DNA of 64,000 nt. It comes from Trebonia sp963785645. GTDB taxonomy: Bacteria > Actinomycetota > Actinomycetes > Streptosporangiales > Streptosporangiaceae. Below are positions 28,300 to 42,456 of this stretch, in pieces (within the stretch, counting starts at the first letter, position 1; every line of letters starts with the position of its first letter). The notes beneath the pieces were generated by a model, which saw only the letters and a list, made by a program, of their open reading frames with translations, was not told where the DNA came from and ran no database searches. The stretch covers positions 1-64,000 of the forward strand of contig CAWAWG010000005.1 in NCBI GenBank assembly GCA_963785645.1, written 5' to 3'. A program made the position numbers and the translations under genes.

Positions 28300-28623
28300 T
28301 CAGGCGGTAAACAGGGCATCAGTGATGGTGCTGCCGGTGCCGTCCACGTCCAGGTCGAGGCGGGCCACGATGAAGTGCTGGTGGAACGGGGCGTAGATGC
28401 CCTGGTCGACGATTGTCCCGTTCGCGGGGCGGCTACCCGGCGCGGCGGTCTCCGAGGTCACCATGATCCCGGTTGCGCGGACCTCGCATTCGATGCTCCC
28501 GTCCTGGTAGAACCGCCAGTACACGAGGTATTCGTAGTTGGCCACGGTCACGTGGAAGGAAACCACCAGGCGGCGGGCCCGCCGCACCTCGGCGCCGTCC
28601 AGCGGATGGGTCACGCGTACCAT
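28300..28623 (-). pseudogene. copper amine oxidase fragment holding the cofactor and copper motifs
   Basis: 107 codons matching only the central catalytic strip of a copper amine oxidase (normally ~650 residues). RRLVVSFHVTVANYEYLVYW contains the N-Y-E/D-Y motif whose Tyr becomes topaquinone; YAPFHQHFIVARLDLDVDG contains the copper HxH pair. Both the substrate-channel N-terminus and the third His region are missing, so activity is very unlikely. The ends are abrupt: an ATG-started frame before and a stop after TDALFTA. Confidence 0.75.
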
Positions 28624-28677
28624 GAGGGCCAGCTTAGCCCGCGCGGCACGGACGGTAAGAGAGCGGCGGCCCGGTCC

Positions 28678-30369
28678 TCACCCGGCGTACTGGGCGACGA
28701 TCTTGGTGAAGTCGTACGGGTTCTGGGTGATGTTGCTGCAGGTTCCCGGGGCCCACGGCTCCACGGCTCCGGCCGGGCAGGGCTGGTCGCGGTTGAACGA
28801 CCAGAACGAGAGCCACGCTGCGCGGTTGCCTGCCGCGAAGCTCAGCAGGCTGCTGAAGGTGGCCTGGGTGAACAGTTCGCTGGGCTGGTCGGTGTGCCCG
28901 TTCATCAGCGTGATCCCGATGTGTGACCACGCGGTGGCGGAAGACCAGCCGTACAGCGACTCAAGCTGGCTGGCGACGTCGTCGGCGACCGTCTCGTCGC
29001 TGCTCACCTGGGTGCCGCTGGTCAGGCCGTAGTCGAAATCCATGATGCCGAACACGTCGATCCGCGCACCCGCCGTGATCGCCTGCTGGATCTCGCTGGT
29101 GCCGGTGCCCGGCAACCCGACTGAGGTCATCGGGATCGTGAGCGACACGGTCAGGCTTGGGTCCTCTCGCTCAAGTATCGCGATTGCCTGGAATCGTTTG
29201 AGTTCATTGCCGGTGTCGCCGAGAGCCGTGTTCTCGATGTCGAAGTCCACGTGAGTGAGCTGGTACTTGGTGATGACCGACTGGTACGCGCTGGCCAGCG
29301 CACTGGCAGTCGAGCAGTCCTGTCCGAGCTCGGTGCCGTTGTAGCCGCCGAAGCTCACCCCGGCGTCCCCGCCCGCGGCGCGGATCGCGGAGATCAGTGC
29401 CGCGACCGTGGTGTCAGCGGAAACCAGCTCGCTGCTGCTGCCGTCCCAGGCGGGAGTGCAGCCGCCGGAGTCGAGCACGAAGGAGAGCATGAAGTTCTTC
29501 TCCCCGGTCGTGCTCATGATTCCGGCGATCTGCGACGCCGAGGGCGGGTCGTTGTCCAGCGGCATCAAGTAGACGGGCGAGCGCCAGCTGCCGCCGCCGG
29601 GGCTGCTGCTGCCGGAGGTCGTCGCGCCGACCGCCGCGCTCTGCGCCGACGCATTACCCGATGCGTCCACCGCGGCAACCGTGAACTCATAAGTGGTGCC
29701 GGCCGCGAGCCCGGTCACGGTCGCACTGGCCGCGGCGGCGGTGGCCACCAGGGAGCCGTTTTCGTAGATGTCGTACGACACAGCCGGGTCGGAGCTGCTT
29801 GACTCGGTCCAGGACAGCGTGGCCGAGGACGAGGTGACCCCGGTGACGGTCAGGCCGGCCGGTACCGCCGGCGACGACGGCGCGGACCCGGCGGGCCCGG
29901 TCAAGCTCACGTCGTCCGCGTGGTAGGTGCCCTCGCCGTACCAGCCGTGCAGGTAGATGGTGACGCTGGTGGTCGAAGCACCGGTGGTGAAGGCGGTCGA
30001 CAGCTGCTGCCAGGCGGAAGCGGAAGGTGTCCAGGTGCTCGTGTCACTGGTTCCGGTGCCGCTGTCGCCGAGGTACACGTAGCTGCCCTCGACCCAGGCC
30101 GACAGCGAGTAGCTGGAGTTCGGCTGAACCCGGATGACCTGCGAACACTGCGCGTCATCAGCAGAGCTCGCGGCACCGCTGAGAGCATACGACCCGGAGT
30201 GGACCGGAGTGGTCACCGCGGAGTCCAGGGGTGAACAGGTCCATCCGGAAAGGGAGCCGGTCTCGAAACCGGGATTGGCAACCAGGTTCGTCGCCGCGGC
30301 CGCGCTCGGCGCGACCAGGCCAAACGTCAGGGTCAGCAGCACCGGGAGAACGGCGGTGGATCGGACCAT
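28678..30369 (-). CDS. secreted GH18 chitinase with carbohydrate-binding and FnIII domains
   Basis: ATG 30369 has GGGAG six bases upstream. Order: signal peptide (VLPVLLTLTFGLVAPSAAAA), a beta-sandwich carbohydrate-binding module (NLVANPGFETGSLSGWTC), a fibronectin III domain (AGLTVTGVTSSSATLSWTES), Ser/Gly linker, and a GH18 catalytic domain with LTHVDFDIENTAL, where DxDxE holds the catalytic Glu. SFGGYNG supplies the conserved SxGG strand. Degrades chitin outside the cell. A palindrome lies ~70 bases upstream. Confidence 0.9.
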   Translation of the reverse strand: MVRSTAVLPVLLTLTFGLVAPSAAAATNLVANPGFETGSLSGWTCSPLDSAVTTPVHSGSYALSGAASSADDAQCSQVIRVQPNSSYSLSAWVEGSYVYLGDSGTGTSDTSTWTPSASAWQQLSTAFTTGASTTSVTIYLHGWYGEGTYHADDVSLTGPAGSAPSSPAVPAGLTVTGVTSSSATLSWTESSSSDPAVSYDIYENGSLVATAAAASATVTGLAAGTTYEFTVAAVDASGNASAQSAAVGATTSGSSSPGGGSWRSPVYLMPLDNDPPSASQIAGIMSTTGEKNFMLSFVLDSGGCTPAWDGSSSELVSADTTVAALISAIRAAGGDAGVSFGGYNGTELGQDCSTASALASAYQSVITKYQLTHVDFDIENTALGDTGNELKRFQAIAILEREDPSLTVSLTIPMTSVGLPGTGTSEIQQAITAGARIDVFGIMDFDYGLTSGTQVSSDETVADDVASQLESLYGWSSATAWSHIGITLMNGHTDQPSELFTQATFSSLLSFAAGNRAAWLSFWSFNRDQPCPAGAVEPWAPGTCSNITQNPYDFTKIVAQYAG

Positions 30370-30431
30370 TGGTTGCTCCCAGGGACTCACGAGGCGACGA
30401 GAGGCGACAGAACGGACACGCTCAGTTAATT

Positions 30432-30450
30432 AATAGGTAAGTTTCCTATT
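30432..30450. promoter_or_regulatory. imperfect palindrome upstream of the chitinase
   Basis: AATAGGTAAGTTTCCTATT, arms AATAGG/CCTATT with a seven-base near-symmetric centre, 63-81 bases before the chitinase start. The AGGAAA...TTTCCT-like core resembles sugar-responsive operator palindromes seen in front of secreted hydrolases in actinobacteria; the regulator is not in this window. Confidence 0.45.
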
Positions 30451-30511
30451 ATTTTCTCGCATCGTAGTCACACGCGGACTTTGAGTCAATAGGGTGGCCC
30501 GACAAACACGA

Positions 30512-30539
30512 AGAGGCCCGACCTATCGGTCGGGCCTCT
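30512..30539 (-). terminator. terminator of the rRNA operon
   Basis: AGAGGCCCGACC and GGTCGGGCCTCT form a 12-bp perfect stem with a four-base loop, 12 bases beyond the 5S end; on the transcript strand the stem is followed by a U-containing tract (TTCGTGTTTGT). Confidence 0.85.
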
Positions 30540-30551
30540 CGCGAGTTGTGT

Positions 30552-30668
30552 TCCGGCGGTGTCCTACTCTCCCGCGAGGCCTCCCTCGCAGTACCATCGG
30601 CGCTGAAGAGCTTAACTTCCGGGTTCGGAATGGGACCGGGTGTTTCCCCTTCGCTATAGCCGCCGGGA
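30552..30668 (-). rRNA. rrf: 5S ribosomal RNA
   Basis: The reverse strand reads GGCGGCTATAGCGAAGGGGA, CCGGTCCCATTCCGAACCCG and GGAGAGTAGGACACCGCCGG, the conserved actinobacterial 5S. Ends are placed by the terminal stem (CCCGGCGG with CCGCCGG) and are accurate to a few bases. Last gene of the operon. Confidence 0.93.
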
Positions 30669-30764
30669 ACCTTATCGAGTTGTACGGCCCGCAGGCACCC
30701 CCGTTGTGGGATGCCTGCCCCGGCCGTAACTCGGGAACCGCATAGTGAACGCGAACAAAGTGTG

Positions 30765-35751
<4,987 letters not shown>

Positions 35752-35897
35752 ATGACTGACACCAGGCCGCCCCCAAAAGAGCAACCCGGAAACCAGAAAC
35801 CCAACCATGAGCGATTCATGGCTAAATCCGTTGGAACCAGGTAAAACCCGGCCCCGACGGGGGTTTGTACATTTATCATGCACTGGCTTTTAGCACG

Positions 35898-35919
35898 CTG
35901 TTGAGTTCTCAAGAAACAG
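35898..35919 (-). promoter_or_regulatory. boxA-type antitermination element of the rRNA leader
   Basis: The transcript strand carries TTTCTTGAGAACTCAACAG about 150 bases before the 16S start, the actinobacterial rRNA leader element; a related TCTTGAGAACT occurs before the 23S in the spacer. Confidence 0.7.
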
Positions 35920-35970
35920 ACGCTCATCGTGTCCCGGAACTTTCGTTCCGTTCCTCGCGGCGACTCCTTT

Positions 35971-35998
35971 AATTTACCCGAGATTTCCTTTTCGTCAA
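35971..35998 (-). promoter_or_regulatory. rRNA promoter, proximal
   Basis: TTGACG (35998 to 35993), 16 bases, TAAATT (35976 to 35971) on the minus strand, about 215 bases upstream of the 16S start. Good match to a vegetative sigma-70 type promoter. Confidence 0.6.
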
Positions 35999-36185
35999 AT
36001 CAGGCCCGGCCCGATTTACCTGGACCAATAACCCGATTTGCCTTTTCGGATTTCCCGAACCATCAGCATACCGGCTCTTCCAGACTGATGCGGTGTTACC
36101 CGCACAGATCCGCAGAGGCTTTCCACTGGTGGCTCCCCGGGTCCGGGCCGCCTTCCGGCGATCCCTCCCCCTCGGGGCAAGATGA

Positions 36186-36214
36186 ACCTTACGGCCCCCA
36201 GCCACCCTCGTCAA
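36186..36214 (-). promoter_or_regulatory. rRNA promoter, distal
   Basis: TTGACG (36214 to 36209), 17 bases, TAAGGT (36191 to 36186), on the minus strand. Tandem promoters are usual before actinobacterial rRNA operons. It also lies just downstream of the FAD oxidase stop. Confidence 0.55.
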
Positions 36215-36306
36215 ATCGTTTCCGAGAACTAGGTCTGCCCGGTGCCGCAGCTTCTCAAACATTCCTCAACCACAGAACCGCCGCCGTTGTCCCAGCCCCG
36301 CAACCT

Positions 36307-37743
36307 TCAACTGTCAAACCCTAGGCCCATGCGGTCCAGGAGGCGCAGCCAGAGGTCGCGGCGCCCTTCGTTCCTGTCGGCCCGGGCGATCGAGGCGCGG
36401 GTCGCCTGGATCACACCCGAGCGCAGTGGCTCCGGCGGGAAGGGCAATGGCTTGCTGTTGACCAAGGCCAGCCGGATCCGTTCGGAATCTCCGCCCTGGG
36501 TCTTGTCGAGGAGCACCTGGGCGGCGAAGCGGGATGCGCCGACGCCCAGCCCGGTGTACCCCGCCGCGTACGCGACCCGGCCGCCGTGCGCGGTGCCGAA
36601 GAACGCGCAGAACCGGCTGCACGTGTCGATCACACCACCCCATGCATGGGTGAAGGAGACCCCGTCCAGCTGCGGGAACGTCGCGAAGAACTGCGCCGCC
36701 AGCTTCGCGAACGTCGCCGGGCGCGCGGCGTGCTCCTCCCGGATCCGGCCGCCGTTGTAGTAGACGGCGTCGTAGCCGCCCCACAGCACGCGGTTGTCGC
36801 GGGTGAGGCGGAAGTAATGGAACTGGTTGCCGAGGTCGGACGCGCCGCGCCGGTCCCGCCAGCCGAGGCTGCTGACCTGTGCCGCCGACAGCGGCTCCGT
36901 CATCAGCACGTAGTCCCAGACCGGGACCACGTAAGCGCCGATCCGGCGCAGCAGCGACCCGCCGGGTACGCCTGCGGCGAGGACGACCTTGGCCGCGCGG
37001 ACGGAGCCGTACGGCGTCCGCACCCGCAGCCCGGCGCGGGCCGCCTCGGCGGTCAGCGAAGTGGCCGGCGTGTGCTCGTAGATCCGCACCCCGGCATCGA
37101 GGCAGGCGCGGCGCAGCCCCCAGGCCAGGCGGCCGGGCTCGACCATCGCGTTGCCGGTCGTGTATTTGAGCCCGCCGGTCCACAGCGGCGAGTCAAGCTC
37201 GGCCCGGGCGCCCGTCGCGTCGAGCACCTCAACGTCGTGGCCGAGTCGCCGCGCGGCGACCGCCTCTTCGTCAAGACCGTCGAGCTGCCACTGCGCGGTC
37301 CCGAACGCCAGTTCGCCCGTCGGCTGGAAGTCGCAGTCGATGCCGTACCTCGCGACGGTCTCGCCGATCTCGCGCAGGTTCTGTTCGCCGAGCTTCTCAA
37401 GCAGCGGCATCTCGCCCGGGAACCGTTCGAGGCCGTTGCCGATGCCGTGGGTGAGGCTCGCGGAGCAGAAGCCGCCGTTGCGGCCGGAGGCCGCCCAGCC
37501 GACCGTCTTCGCCTCGACGAGGACGACGTCCAGCTCCGGGTACCGTTCGCGGGCGAGCAGCGCGGTCCACAGGCCGGTGAAACCGCCGCCGATGACCGCC
37601 AGGTCCGCGGTGACGGCGCCGGCCAGGGCGGGCCTGGGCTCGGGGGCGTCGGGCTGGTCGAGCCAGTACGAGCACGGCGCGGCGCCCGCAAGGGACCGGG
37701 CGACGGCCGGATCGGGCAATCGCTGCGCAGGCGGGGTGAACAT
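36307..37743 (-). CDS. FAD-dependent oxidoreductase, DAO/glycine-oxidase type
   Basis: 478 residues from ATG 37743. FAD-binding VTADLAVIGGGFTGLWTALL, then VLVEAKTVGWAASGRNGGFC (the SGRNGG signature of the gamma-glutamylputrescine oxidase/PuuB-like DAO subfamily), C-terminal YAAGYTGLGVGASRFAAQVL. These enzymes oxidise amines or amino acids with oxygen. The aminotransferase at 40905 belongs to a family that also handles such amines, but the genes are not an operon. Divergent from panE, 72 bases apart. Confidence 0.87.
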   Translation of the reverse strand: MFTPPAQRLPDPAVARSLAGAAPCSYWLDQPDAPEPRPALAGAVTADLAVIGGGFTGLWTALLARERYPELDVVLVEAKTVGWAASGRNGGFCSASLTHGIGNGLERFPGEMPLLEKLGEQNLREIGETVARYGIDCDFQPTGELAFGTAQWQLDGLDEEAVAARRLGHDVEVLDATGARAELDSPLWTGGLKYTTGNAMVEPGRLAWGLRRACLDAGVRIYEHTPATSLTAEAARAGLRVRTPYGSVRAAKVVLAAGVPGGSLLRRIGAYVVPVWDYVLMTEPLSAAQVSSLGWRDRRGASDLGNQFHYFRLTRDNRVLWGGYDAVYYNGGRIREEHAARPATFAKLAAQFFATFPQLDGVSFTHAWGGVIDTCSRFCAFFGTAHGGRVAYAAGYTGLGVGASRFAAQVLLDKTQGGDSERIRLALVNSKPLPFPPEPLRSGVIQATRASIARADRNEGRRDLWLRLLDRMGLGFDS

Positions 37744-37815
37744 GCCCTGACTTTCGCACACCTCCTCTGACCCGCGCACCTGACGCACGGGTCCGAATCG
37801 GGATAGACATGGGGC

Positions 37816-38799
37816 ATGCGGATCTGTGTCATCGGCGCCGGGGCCATCGGCGGAGTCATCGCCGCGCGGCTCGCCACCGCCGGAGGGGTGAACGTGTCCG
37901 TCCTCGCGCGCGGCGCCGCGCTGTCCGCCATCAGGGACCGCGGGCTGCGGGTGACCTCGGCCGCGCAGGCTGATACGGGAGAAACGATCACGGCCCGGGT
38001 AGCGGTGTCCGATGACGCCGCCGAACTCGGTGCGCAGGATTTCGTCGTCGTCGCGGTCAAGGCGCAGTCGATGGGGAGTGTAGCGGCGTCGGCCGGGGGA
38101 CTGCTCGGGCCGGAGACGGCGGTGCTTTCGACGCTGAACGGCGTGCCGTGGTGGTTCCTCGACGGGTTCGGCGGTCCCGCGGCCGGACGGCACCTGGACA
38201 GCGTGGACCCGGGCGGTTTCATCGCGTCGGTGCTGCCCGCCAGCCGGGTCATCGGCGGGACCGTACACCTGTCGGCATCGTCCCCGGCGCCGGGCGAGGT
38301 TTCCTGGCGGAGCGGGAACGGGCTGATCGTCGGTGAACTCGACGGCACGTCCTCGCCCCGCCTGGCGGCGCTCGCCGGGCTGCTGCGCGCGGGGGGTTTC
38401 GACGTGACCACCTCTGCCCGGATCCGCGATGACGTCTGGTACAAGCTGTGGGGCAACCTGACGATGAACCCGGTCTGCGTGCTTACCGGCGCCTCGACCG
38501 GGCCAGTGCTCGACGATGACCTGGTCCGGGAGTTCCTGTCCAGGGCGATGCTCGAAGCGCGGGCGGTCGGCGAAAGGATCGGCTGCCCGATCCGGCAATC
38601 CCCGCCGGACCGGCACGCGGTCACCAGGAAGCTCGGTGACTTCGCGCCGTCGATGCTGCAGGACGCGCGGGCCGGGCGGCCGCTCGAACTCGACGCGCTA
38701 ACCGGCGCGGTGCGCGAACTCGGCGCCCTGGTCGGCGTGCCCACACCGAACGTAGACGCGATCCACGGGCTGACCCGCCTCTGGATGAACGCCCGCTAA
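37816..38799 (+). CDS. panE: 2-dehydropantoate 2-reductase
   Basis: 327 residues, normal for the family. N-terminal Rossmann MRICVIGAGAIGGVIAARLA, the catalytic Lys region DDVWYKLWGNLTMNPVCVLT, C-terminal helical domain with SMLQDARAGRPLELDALTGA. Reduces ketopantoate to pantoate with NADPH for coenzyme A synthesis; some family members have other keto-acid substrates. Followed by the 141-bp repeat array. Confidence 0.88.
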   Translation: MRICVIGAGAIGGVIAARLATAGGVNVSVLARGAALSAIRDRGLRVTSAAQADTGETITARVAVSDDAAELGAQDFVVVAVKAQSMGSVAASAGGLLGPETAVLSTLNGVPWWFLDGFGGPAAGRHLDSVDPGGFIASVLPASRVIGGTVHLSASSPAPGEVSWRSGNGLIVGELDGTSSPRLAALAGLLRAGGFDVTTSARIRDDVWYKLWGNLTMNPVCVLTGASTGPVLDDDLVREFLSRAMLEARAVGERIGCPIRQSPPDRHAVTRKLGDFAPSMLQDARAGRPLELDALTGAVRELGALVGVPTPNVDAIHGLTRLWMNAR

Positions 38800-38959
38800 G
38801 TGCCACCCGGCCGAGGTGACGGCGGTCCCCCGGTCCTCGTATAAGTAGTCAGAACGGTTCGTGGCTTCTGCCTTCCACGATCACCACCGCCAATGAGCCT
38901 TAACCCCGAAGCGGGGCGACGCGGTTCCCGCCCCGGGACGGGGCAACCAACCCAAGCAG

Positions 38960-39590
38960 GTTCGGGGGTCGAAGGGGAGCGGAGCCCCCTGGGGAACACG
39001 GTGGCTCGCGCGGCGCAGCGAGCGAAGCGAGCGAGCACAGGCGCGATCAGGCGACCCCGCGCCGGGCCCCGAGCGAAGCGAGGGACCCGGCCGGGGAGCC
39101 TGATGCCGCTAGCCGCAGGGACGCTGGTTTCGGGGGTCGAAGGGGGCAGAGCCCCCTGGGAAACACAGCGAGCGAGCACAAGCGCGATCAGGCGACCCCG
39201 CGCCAGGTCCCGAGCGAAGCGAGGGACCCGGCCGGGGAGCCTGATGCCGCTAGCCGCAGGGACGCTGGTTTCGGGGGTCGAAGGGGGCAGAGCCCCCTGG
39301 GAAACACAGCGAGCGAGCACAGGCGCGATCAGGCGACCCCGCGCCGGGCCCCGAGCGAAGCGAGGGACCCGGCCGGGGAGCCTGATGCCGCTAGCCGCAG
39401 GGACGCTGGTTTCGGGGGTCGAAGGGGGCAGAGCCCCCTGGGAAACACAGCGAGCGAGCACAGGCGCGATCAGGCGACCCCGCGCCGGGCCCCGAGCGAA
39501 GCGAGGGACCCGGCCGGGGAGCCTGATACCGCACACAGCAACCCAAGCTGGTTTGGGGGGTCGAAGGGTGGCGGAGCCCCCCTGGGAGAT
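38960..39590. repeat. 141-bp tandem repeat array between convergent genes
   Basis: A 141-bp unit recurs exactly: the marker GATCAGGCGACCCCGCGCC starts at 39045, 39186, 39327 and 39468 (one variant base run in copy 2). The leading segment GGGGTCGAAGGGGGCAGAGC appears five times, the outer two more diverged. Each unit has strong hairpins (GGGGGC-AGA-GCCCCC; GGCCCCGAGCGAAGCGAGGG). Because 141 is a multiple of three, long frames stay open on both strands (a 47-residue repeat); I consider them non-coding. The array separates panE and the FKBP gene and may terminate both. Confidence 0.9.
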
Positions 39591-39961
39591 TACGCGGAAA
39601 CGAGGTCGCAGATGAAGATCAGGGTCTCGCCCGGCTTGATGGACCTGCCCGCGCCGCGGCTGCCGTAGCCCAGGTCCGGCGGGATGACCAGCTTGCGGCG
39701 GCCACCGACCTTCATGCCCTGCACGCCCTGGTCCCAGCCCTGGATGACCTGCCCGACGCCCAGGCGGAACTGGAGCGGCTCGCCCCGGTTCCAGCTCGCG
39801 TCGAACTCCTCCCCGGTGGAGTGGGCGACCCCGACGTAGTGCACCTCGACCGTGTCCCCGGCCCCGGCGACCTTGCCGTCGCCCTCCCAGATGTCGGTGA
39901 TCTCCAGCACCTGGGGCGGCGCGCCCTCGGGATAGTCCACTTCTGGCTTCGTGATGTCCAT
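39590..39961 (-). CDS. FKBP-type peptidyl-prolyl isomerase
   Basis: 123 residues from ATG 39961 (AAGGTGA just upstream). The single FKBP domain is complete: VEVHYVGVAHSTGEEFDASW, VGQVIQGWDQGVQGMKVGGR, LVIPPDLGYGSRGAGRSIKP, LIFICDLVSA. Cytosolic, no signal peptide. It accelerates proline isomerisation in folding proteins and is a common actinobacterial housekeeping gene. Its stop touches the repeat array. Confidence 0.93.
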   Translation of the reverse strand: MDITKPEVDYPEGAPPQVLEITDIWEGDGKVAGAGDTVEVHYVGVAHSTGEEFDASWNRGEPLQFRLGVGQVIQGWDQGVQGMKVGGRRKLVIPPDLGYGSRGAGRSIKPGETLIFICDLVSA

Positions 39962-39970
39962 GCGCTTCAC

Positions 39971-40425
39971 CTTACTGGCGGCAAAAGATCAAACCCGCGA
40001 TCCCGAATGACGAGCCCTCTTTTTTGCCGCTGCGCCGCGCATCGACGTCACCGTCACGTCAAAGACGGTCCGCGGCGCCTTGCTTGCACCGCCGCTTTCA
40101 CCGCCCCGGCCGGCCTGCCCGGCCGCTGGGACCGGACCCCGTGACGAGCAGAGCCGACAGCCCGGAGCCAGCCACGCGCAGACCTCCCCGGCCGCCGCAC
40201 CACAACGATATTTTTCGTCTATATATTTGATTAATAACCGAACCTGATATCCCGTGTCGCCCCGGCCACCTCATCACCGGCCCGACGGGCTCCGCAAAAT
40301 TGTGTTCCTGTAACAAGTGAATCCGTGGACAGCGTGTCCTGAACCTACGAATTTAGTTGACACGGAAGTGGAACACGACAAGCATGAGGAGAGGGTTTAC
40401 CCGACAGCCTGAAGGAAGTGAGCGG
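39971..40425. other. intergenic region with AT-rich control DNA before the Lrp gene
   Basis: 455 bases. From 40,205 to 40,240 the DNA is unusually AT-rich (TTTTTCGTCTATATATTTGA), as expected for an Lrp/AsnC autoregulatory site. A TTGACA at 40357-40362 may be a -35 box, with only a weak -10 after it. No gene seen. Confidence 0.4.
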
Positions 40426-40908
40426 ATGGCCCACGGACCGCGCGGCGGCGGCTCGGCCGTCGTGCCCGTGCTCGACGAGATCTCCAAGCAGATCATCGAG
40501 CAGTTGCAGACGGACGGGCGACGATCCTACGCGGCGATCGGAAAAGCGGTCGGGCTGTCAGAGGCCGCCGTCAGGCAGCGGGTCCAGCGGCTGTACGAGG
40601 CCGCCGTCATGCAGATCGTCGCGGTCACCGACCCGCTCAAGCTCGGCTTCCGGCGTCAGGCCATGATCGGTCTGCGCTGCGACGGCGACGTGCAGCAGGT
40701 GGCCGACCAACTGGCCGGCATGGACGAGATCGACTACGTGGTGCTGACCGCCGGCTCGTTCGACCTCCTGCTTGAGGTGGTTTGCGAGGATGACGACCAC
40801 CTTCTGGAGATTCTGACCCGGGTACGCGGGGTACCGTCCGTCACGTCAAGCGAAACCTTTGTCTACCTGAAGCTACGCAAACAGACTTACACCTGGGGGA
40901 CACGGTGA
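40426..40908 (+). CDS. Lrp/AsnC-family transcriptional regulator
   Basis: 160 residues from ATG 40426 (GAAGGAAGTGAG upstream). HTH: DEISKQIIEQLQTDGRRSYA, AIGKAVGLSEAAVRQRVQRL. Effector-binding RAM domain: QAMIGLRCDGDVQQVADQLA and VVLTAGSFDLLLEVVCEDDD. Its stop overlaps the GTG of the aminotransferase (GTGA), so the two are co-translated; it most likely senses the amino acid or amine handled by that enzyme. Confidence 0.9.
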   Translation: MAHGPRGGGSAVVPVLDEISKQIIEQLQTDGRRSYAAIGKAVGLSEAAVRQRVQRLYEAAVMQIVAVTDPLKLGFRRQAMIGLRCDGDVQQVADQLAGMDEIDYVVLTAGSFDLLLEVVCEDDDHLLEILTRVRGVPSVTSSETFVYLKLRKQTYTWGTR

Positions 40909-42278
40909 CCCTTTCTTCAGAAGAGCTCCAGGCGGCGGCGAAGCAGCATCTGTGGATGCACTTCACCCGCATGTCGTCGTTCGGCCAAGGAGACGTCCCG
41001 GTCATCGTGCGCGGCAGCGGTCCTTACGTCTACGACGACCGGGGCAAGCGCTACCTCGACGGGCTCGCCGGGCTTTTCGTCTCCATGGTCGGCCACGGCC
41101 GCACCGAGCTGGCGGAAGCCGCCTCGAAGCAGGCCTCGGAGCTGGCCTACTTCCCGCTGTGGTCGTATGCGCACCCGGCGGCGGTACAACTCGCCGCCCG
41201 GCTCGCGGAACTCGCGCCCGGTGACCTGAACCGGGTGTTCTTCACGACGTCGGGATCCGAGGCCGTCGAGTCGGCTTGGAAGCTCGCCAAGGCTTACTTC
41301 AAGCGCAAGGGCGAGCCCACCAGGTACAAGGTACTCAGCCGCGAGTACGCCTACCACGGGACCTCGATGGGCGCGCTCGCCGTGACCGGCCTGTCCGCGA
41401 TCAAGCACGACTTCGAGCCCCTGCCGCCCGGCGGCATCCGCGTGCCGAACACGAACTTCTACCGGGCGCCGGAGTTCGTCGCCGACGACGAGGCCAGGTT
41501 CGGTGTCTGGGCCGCCGACGAGATCGAGCGGGCGATCCTGCGCGAGGACGCGGAGTCCGTCGCGGCCGTGTTCCTCGAGCCGGTGCAGAACTCAGGCGGC
41601 TGCTTCACCCCTCCCCCCGGCTACTTCCAGCGGGTCAGGGAGATCTGCGACCGGTACGGCGTGCTGCTCGTGTCCGACGAGGTGATCTGCGCGTTCGGGC
41701 GGCTCGGCTACTACTTCGGCTCCGAGCGCTACGGCTATCAGCCTGACATCATCACCTTCGCCAAGGGCGTTACCTCCGGCTACTCTCCCCTGGGCGGCAT
41801 GATCGTCCGCGACGAGCTGATGGAGCCGTTCCTGCACGGCACCGCGACGTTCCTGCACGGCATCACGTTCGCCGGGCACCCGGTGTCGTCCGCGGTCGCG
41901 CTGGCCAACCTGGATGTCTTCGAGCGGGACAACATCCTCGGCAACGTGCGGTCCAACGAGGACGGTTTCCGCGCCACGCTGGACAAGCTGAACGACTTGC
42001 CGATCGTCGGCAACGTGCGCGGTGCCGGGTACTTCTACGGCATCGAGCTCGTCAAGGACAAGAACACCAAGGAGACGTTCAACGACGCCGAATCGGAGCG
42101 GCTGCTGCGCGGCTTCCTGTCGCACGCGCTGTTCGAGGCCGGCCTCGTCTGCCGCGCCGACGACCGCGGCGACCCGGTAATCCAGCTGGCCCCGCCGCTG
42201 ATCTGCACCCAGGAGCACTTCGACGAGATGGAGCAGATCCTGCGCGCCGTCCTCACCGAGGCCTGGACCAAGCTCTAA
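40905..42278 (+). CDS. class III PLP-dependent aminotransferase
   Basis: 457 residues of the aspartate aminotransferase-family omega-transaminases. FFTTSGSEAVESAWKLAKAY is the PLP phosphate site, SREYAYHGTSMGALAVTG the ring-stacking region, LLVSDEVICAFGRLG holds the Asp binding the pyridine N, and ITFAKGVTSGYSPLGG the Schiff-base Lys (about residue 287). Closest in look to putrescine/beta-alanine/GABA-pyruvate transaminases, consistent with amine catabolism. Translationally coupled to the Lrp regulator. Confidence 0.9.
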   Translation: MTLSSEELQAAAKQHLWMHFTRMSSFGQGDVPVIVRGSGPYVYDDRGKRYLDGLAGLFVSMVGHGRTELAEAASKQASELAYFPLWSYAHPAAVQLAARLAELAPGDLNRVFFTTSGSEAVESAWKLAKAYFKRKGEPTRYKVLSREYAYHGTSMGALAVTGLSAIKHDFEPLPPGGIRVPNTNFYRAPEFVADDEARFGVWAADEIERAILREDAESVAAVFLEPVQNSGGCFTPPPGYFQRVREICDRYGVLLVSDEVICAFGRLGYYFGSERYGYQPDIITFAKGVTSGYSPLGGMIVRDELMEPFLHGTATFLHGITFAGHPVSSAVALANLDVFERDNILGNVRSNEDGFRATLDKLNDLPIVGNVRGAGYFYGIELVKDKNTKETFNDAESERLLRGFLSHALFEAGLVCRADDRGDPVIQLAPPLICTQEHFDEMEQILRAVLTEAWTKL

Positions 42279-42456
42279 TTCCACCCGGCAGTCAGCCGCC
42301 CCGTCCGGCCGAAGGGACTTAACACTCCTCCTCCGAACGGGGGCGTGCTGCGCTTCGAGGCAGTCCGGCTCCGACTCAGGTTGCCGTCGAAATCCAGCGC
42401 TCTGCGCCTCTTGCTGTTATCCATCTCGATCGCGGCCTCTGCGGTGACGTCGGCGA

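Noticed and set aside
38960..39590. CRISPR array
   Set aside because: Unit is 141 bp with nearly identical sequence throughout; no short repeat with differing spacers and no cas genes nearby.
38796..39615. Repeat-protein frames on both strands across the 141-bp array
   Set aside because: The period is a multiple of three, so frames stay open automatically; no ribosome site or known repeat family, and both strands are open equally.
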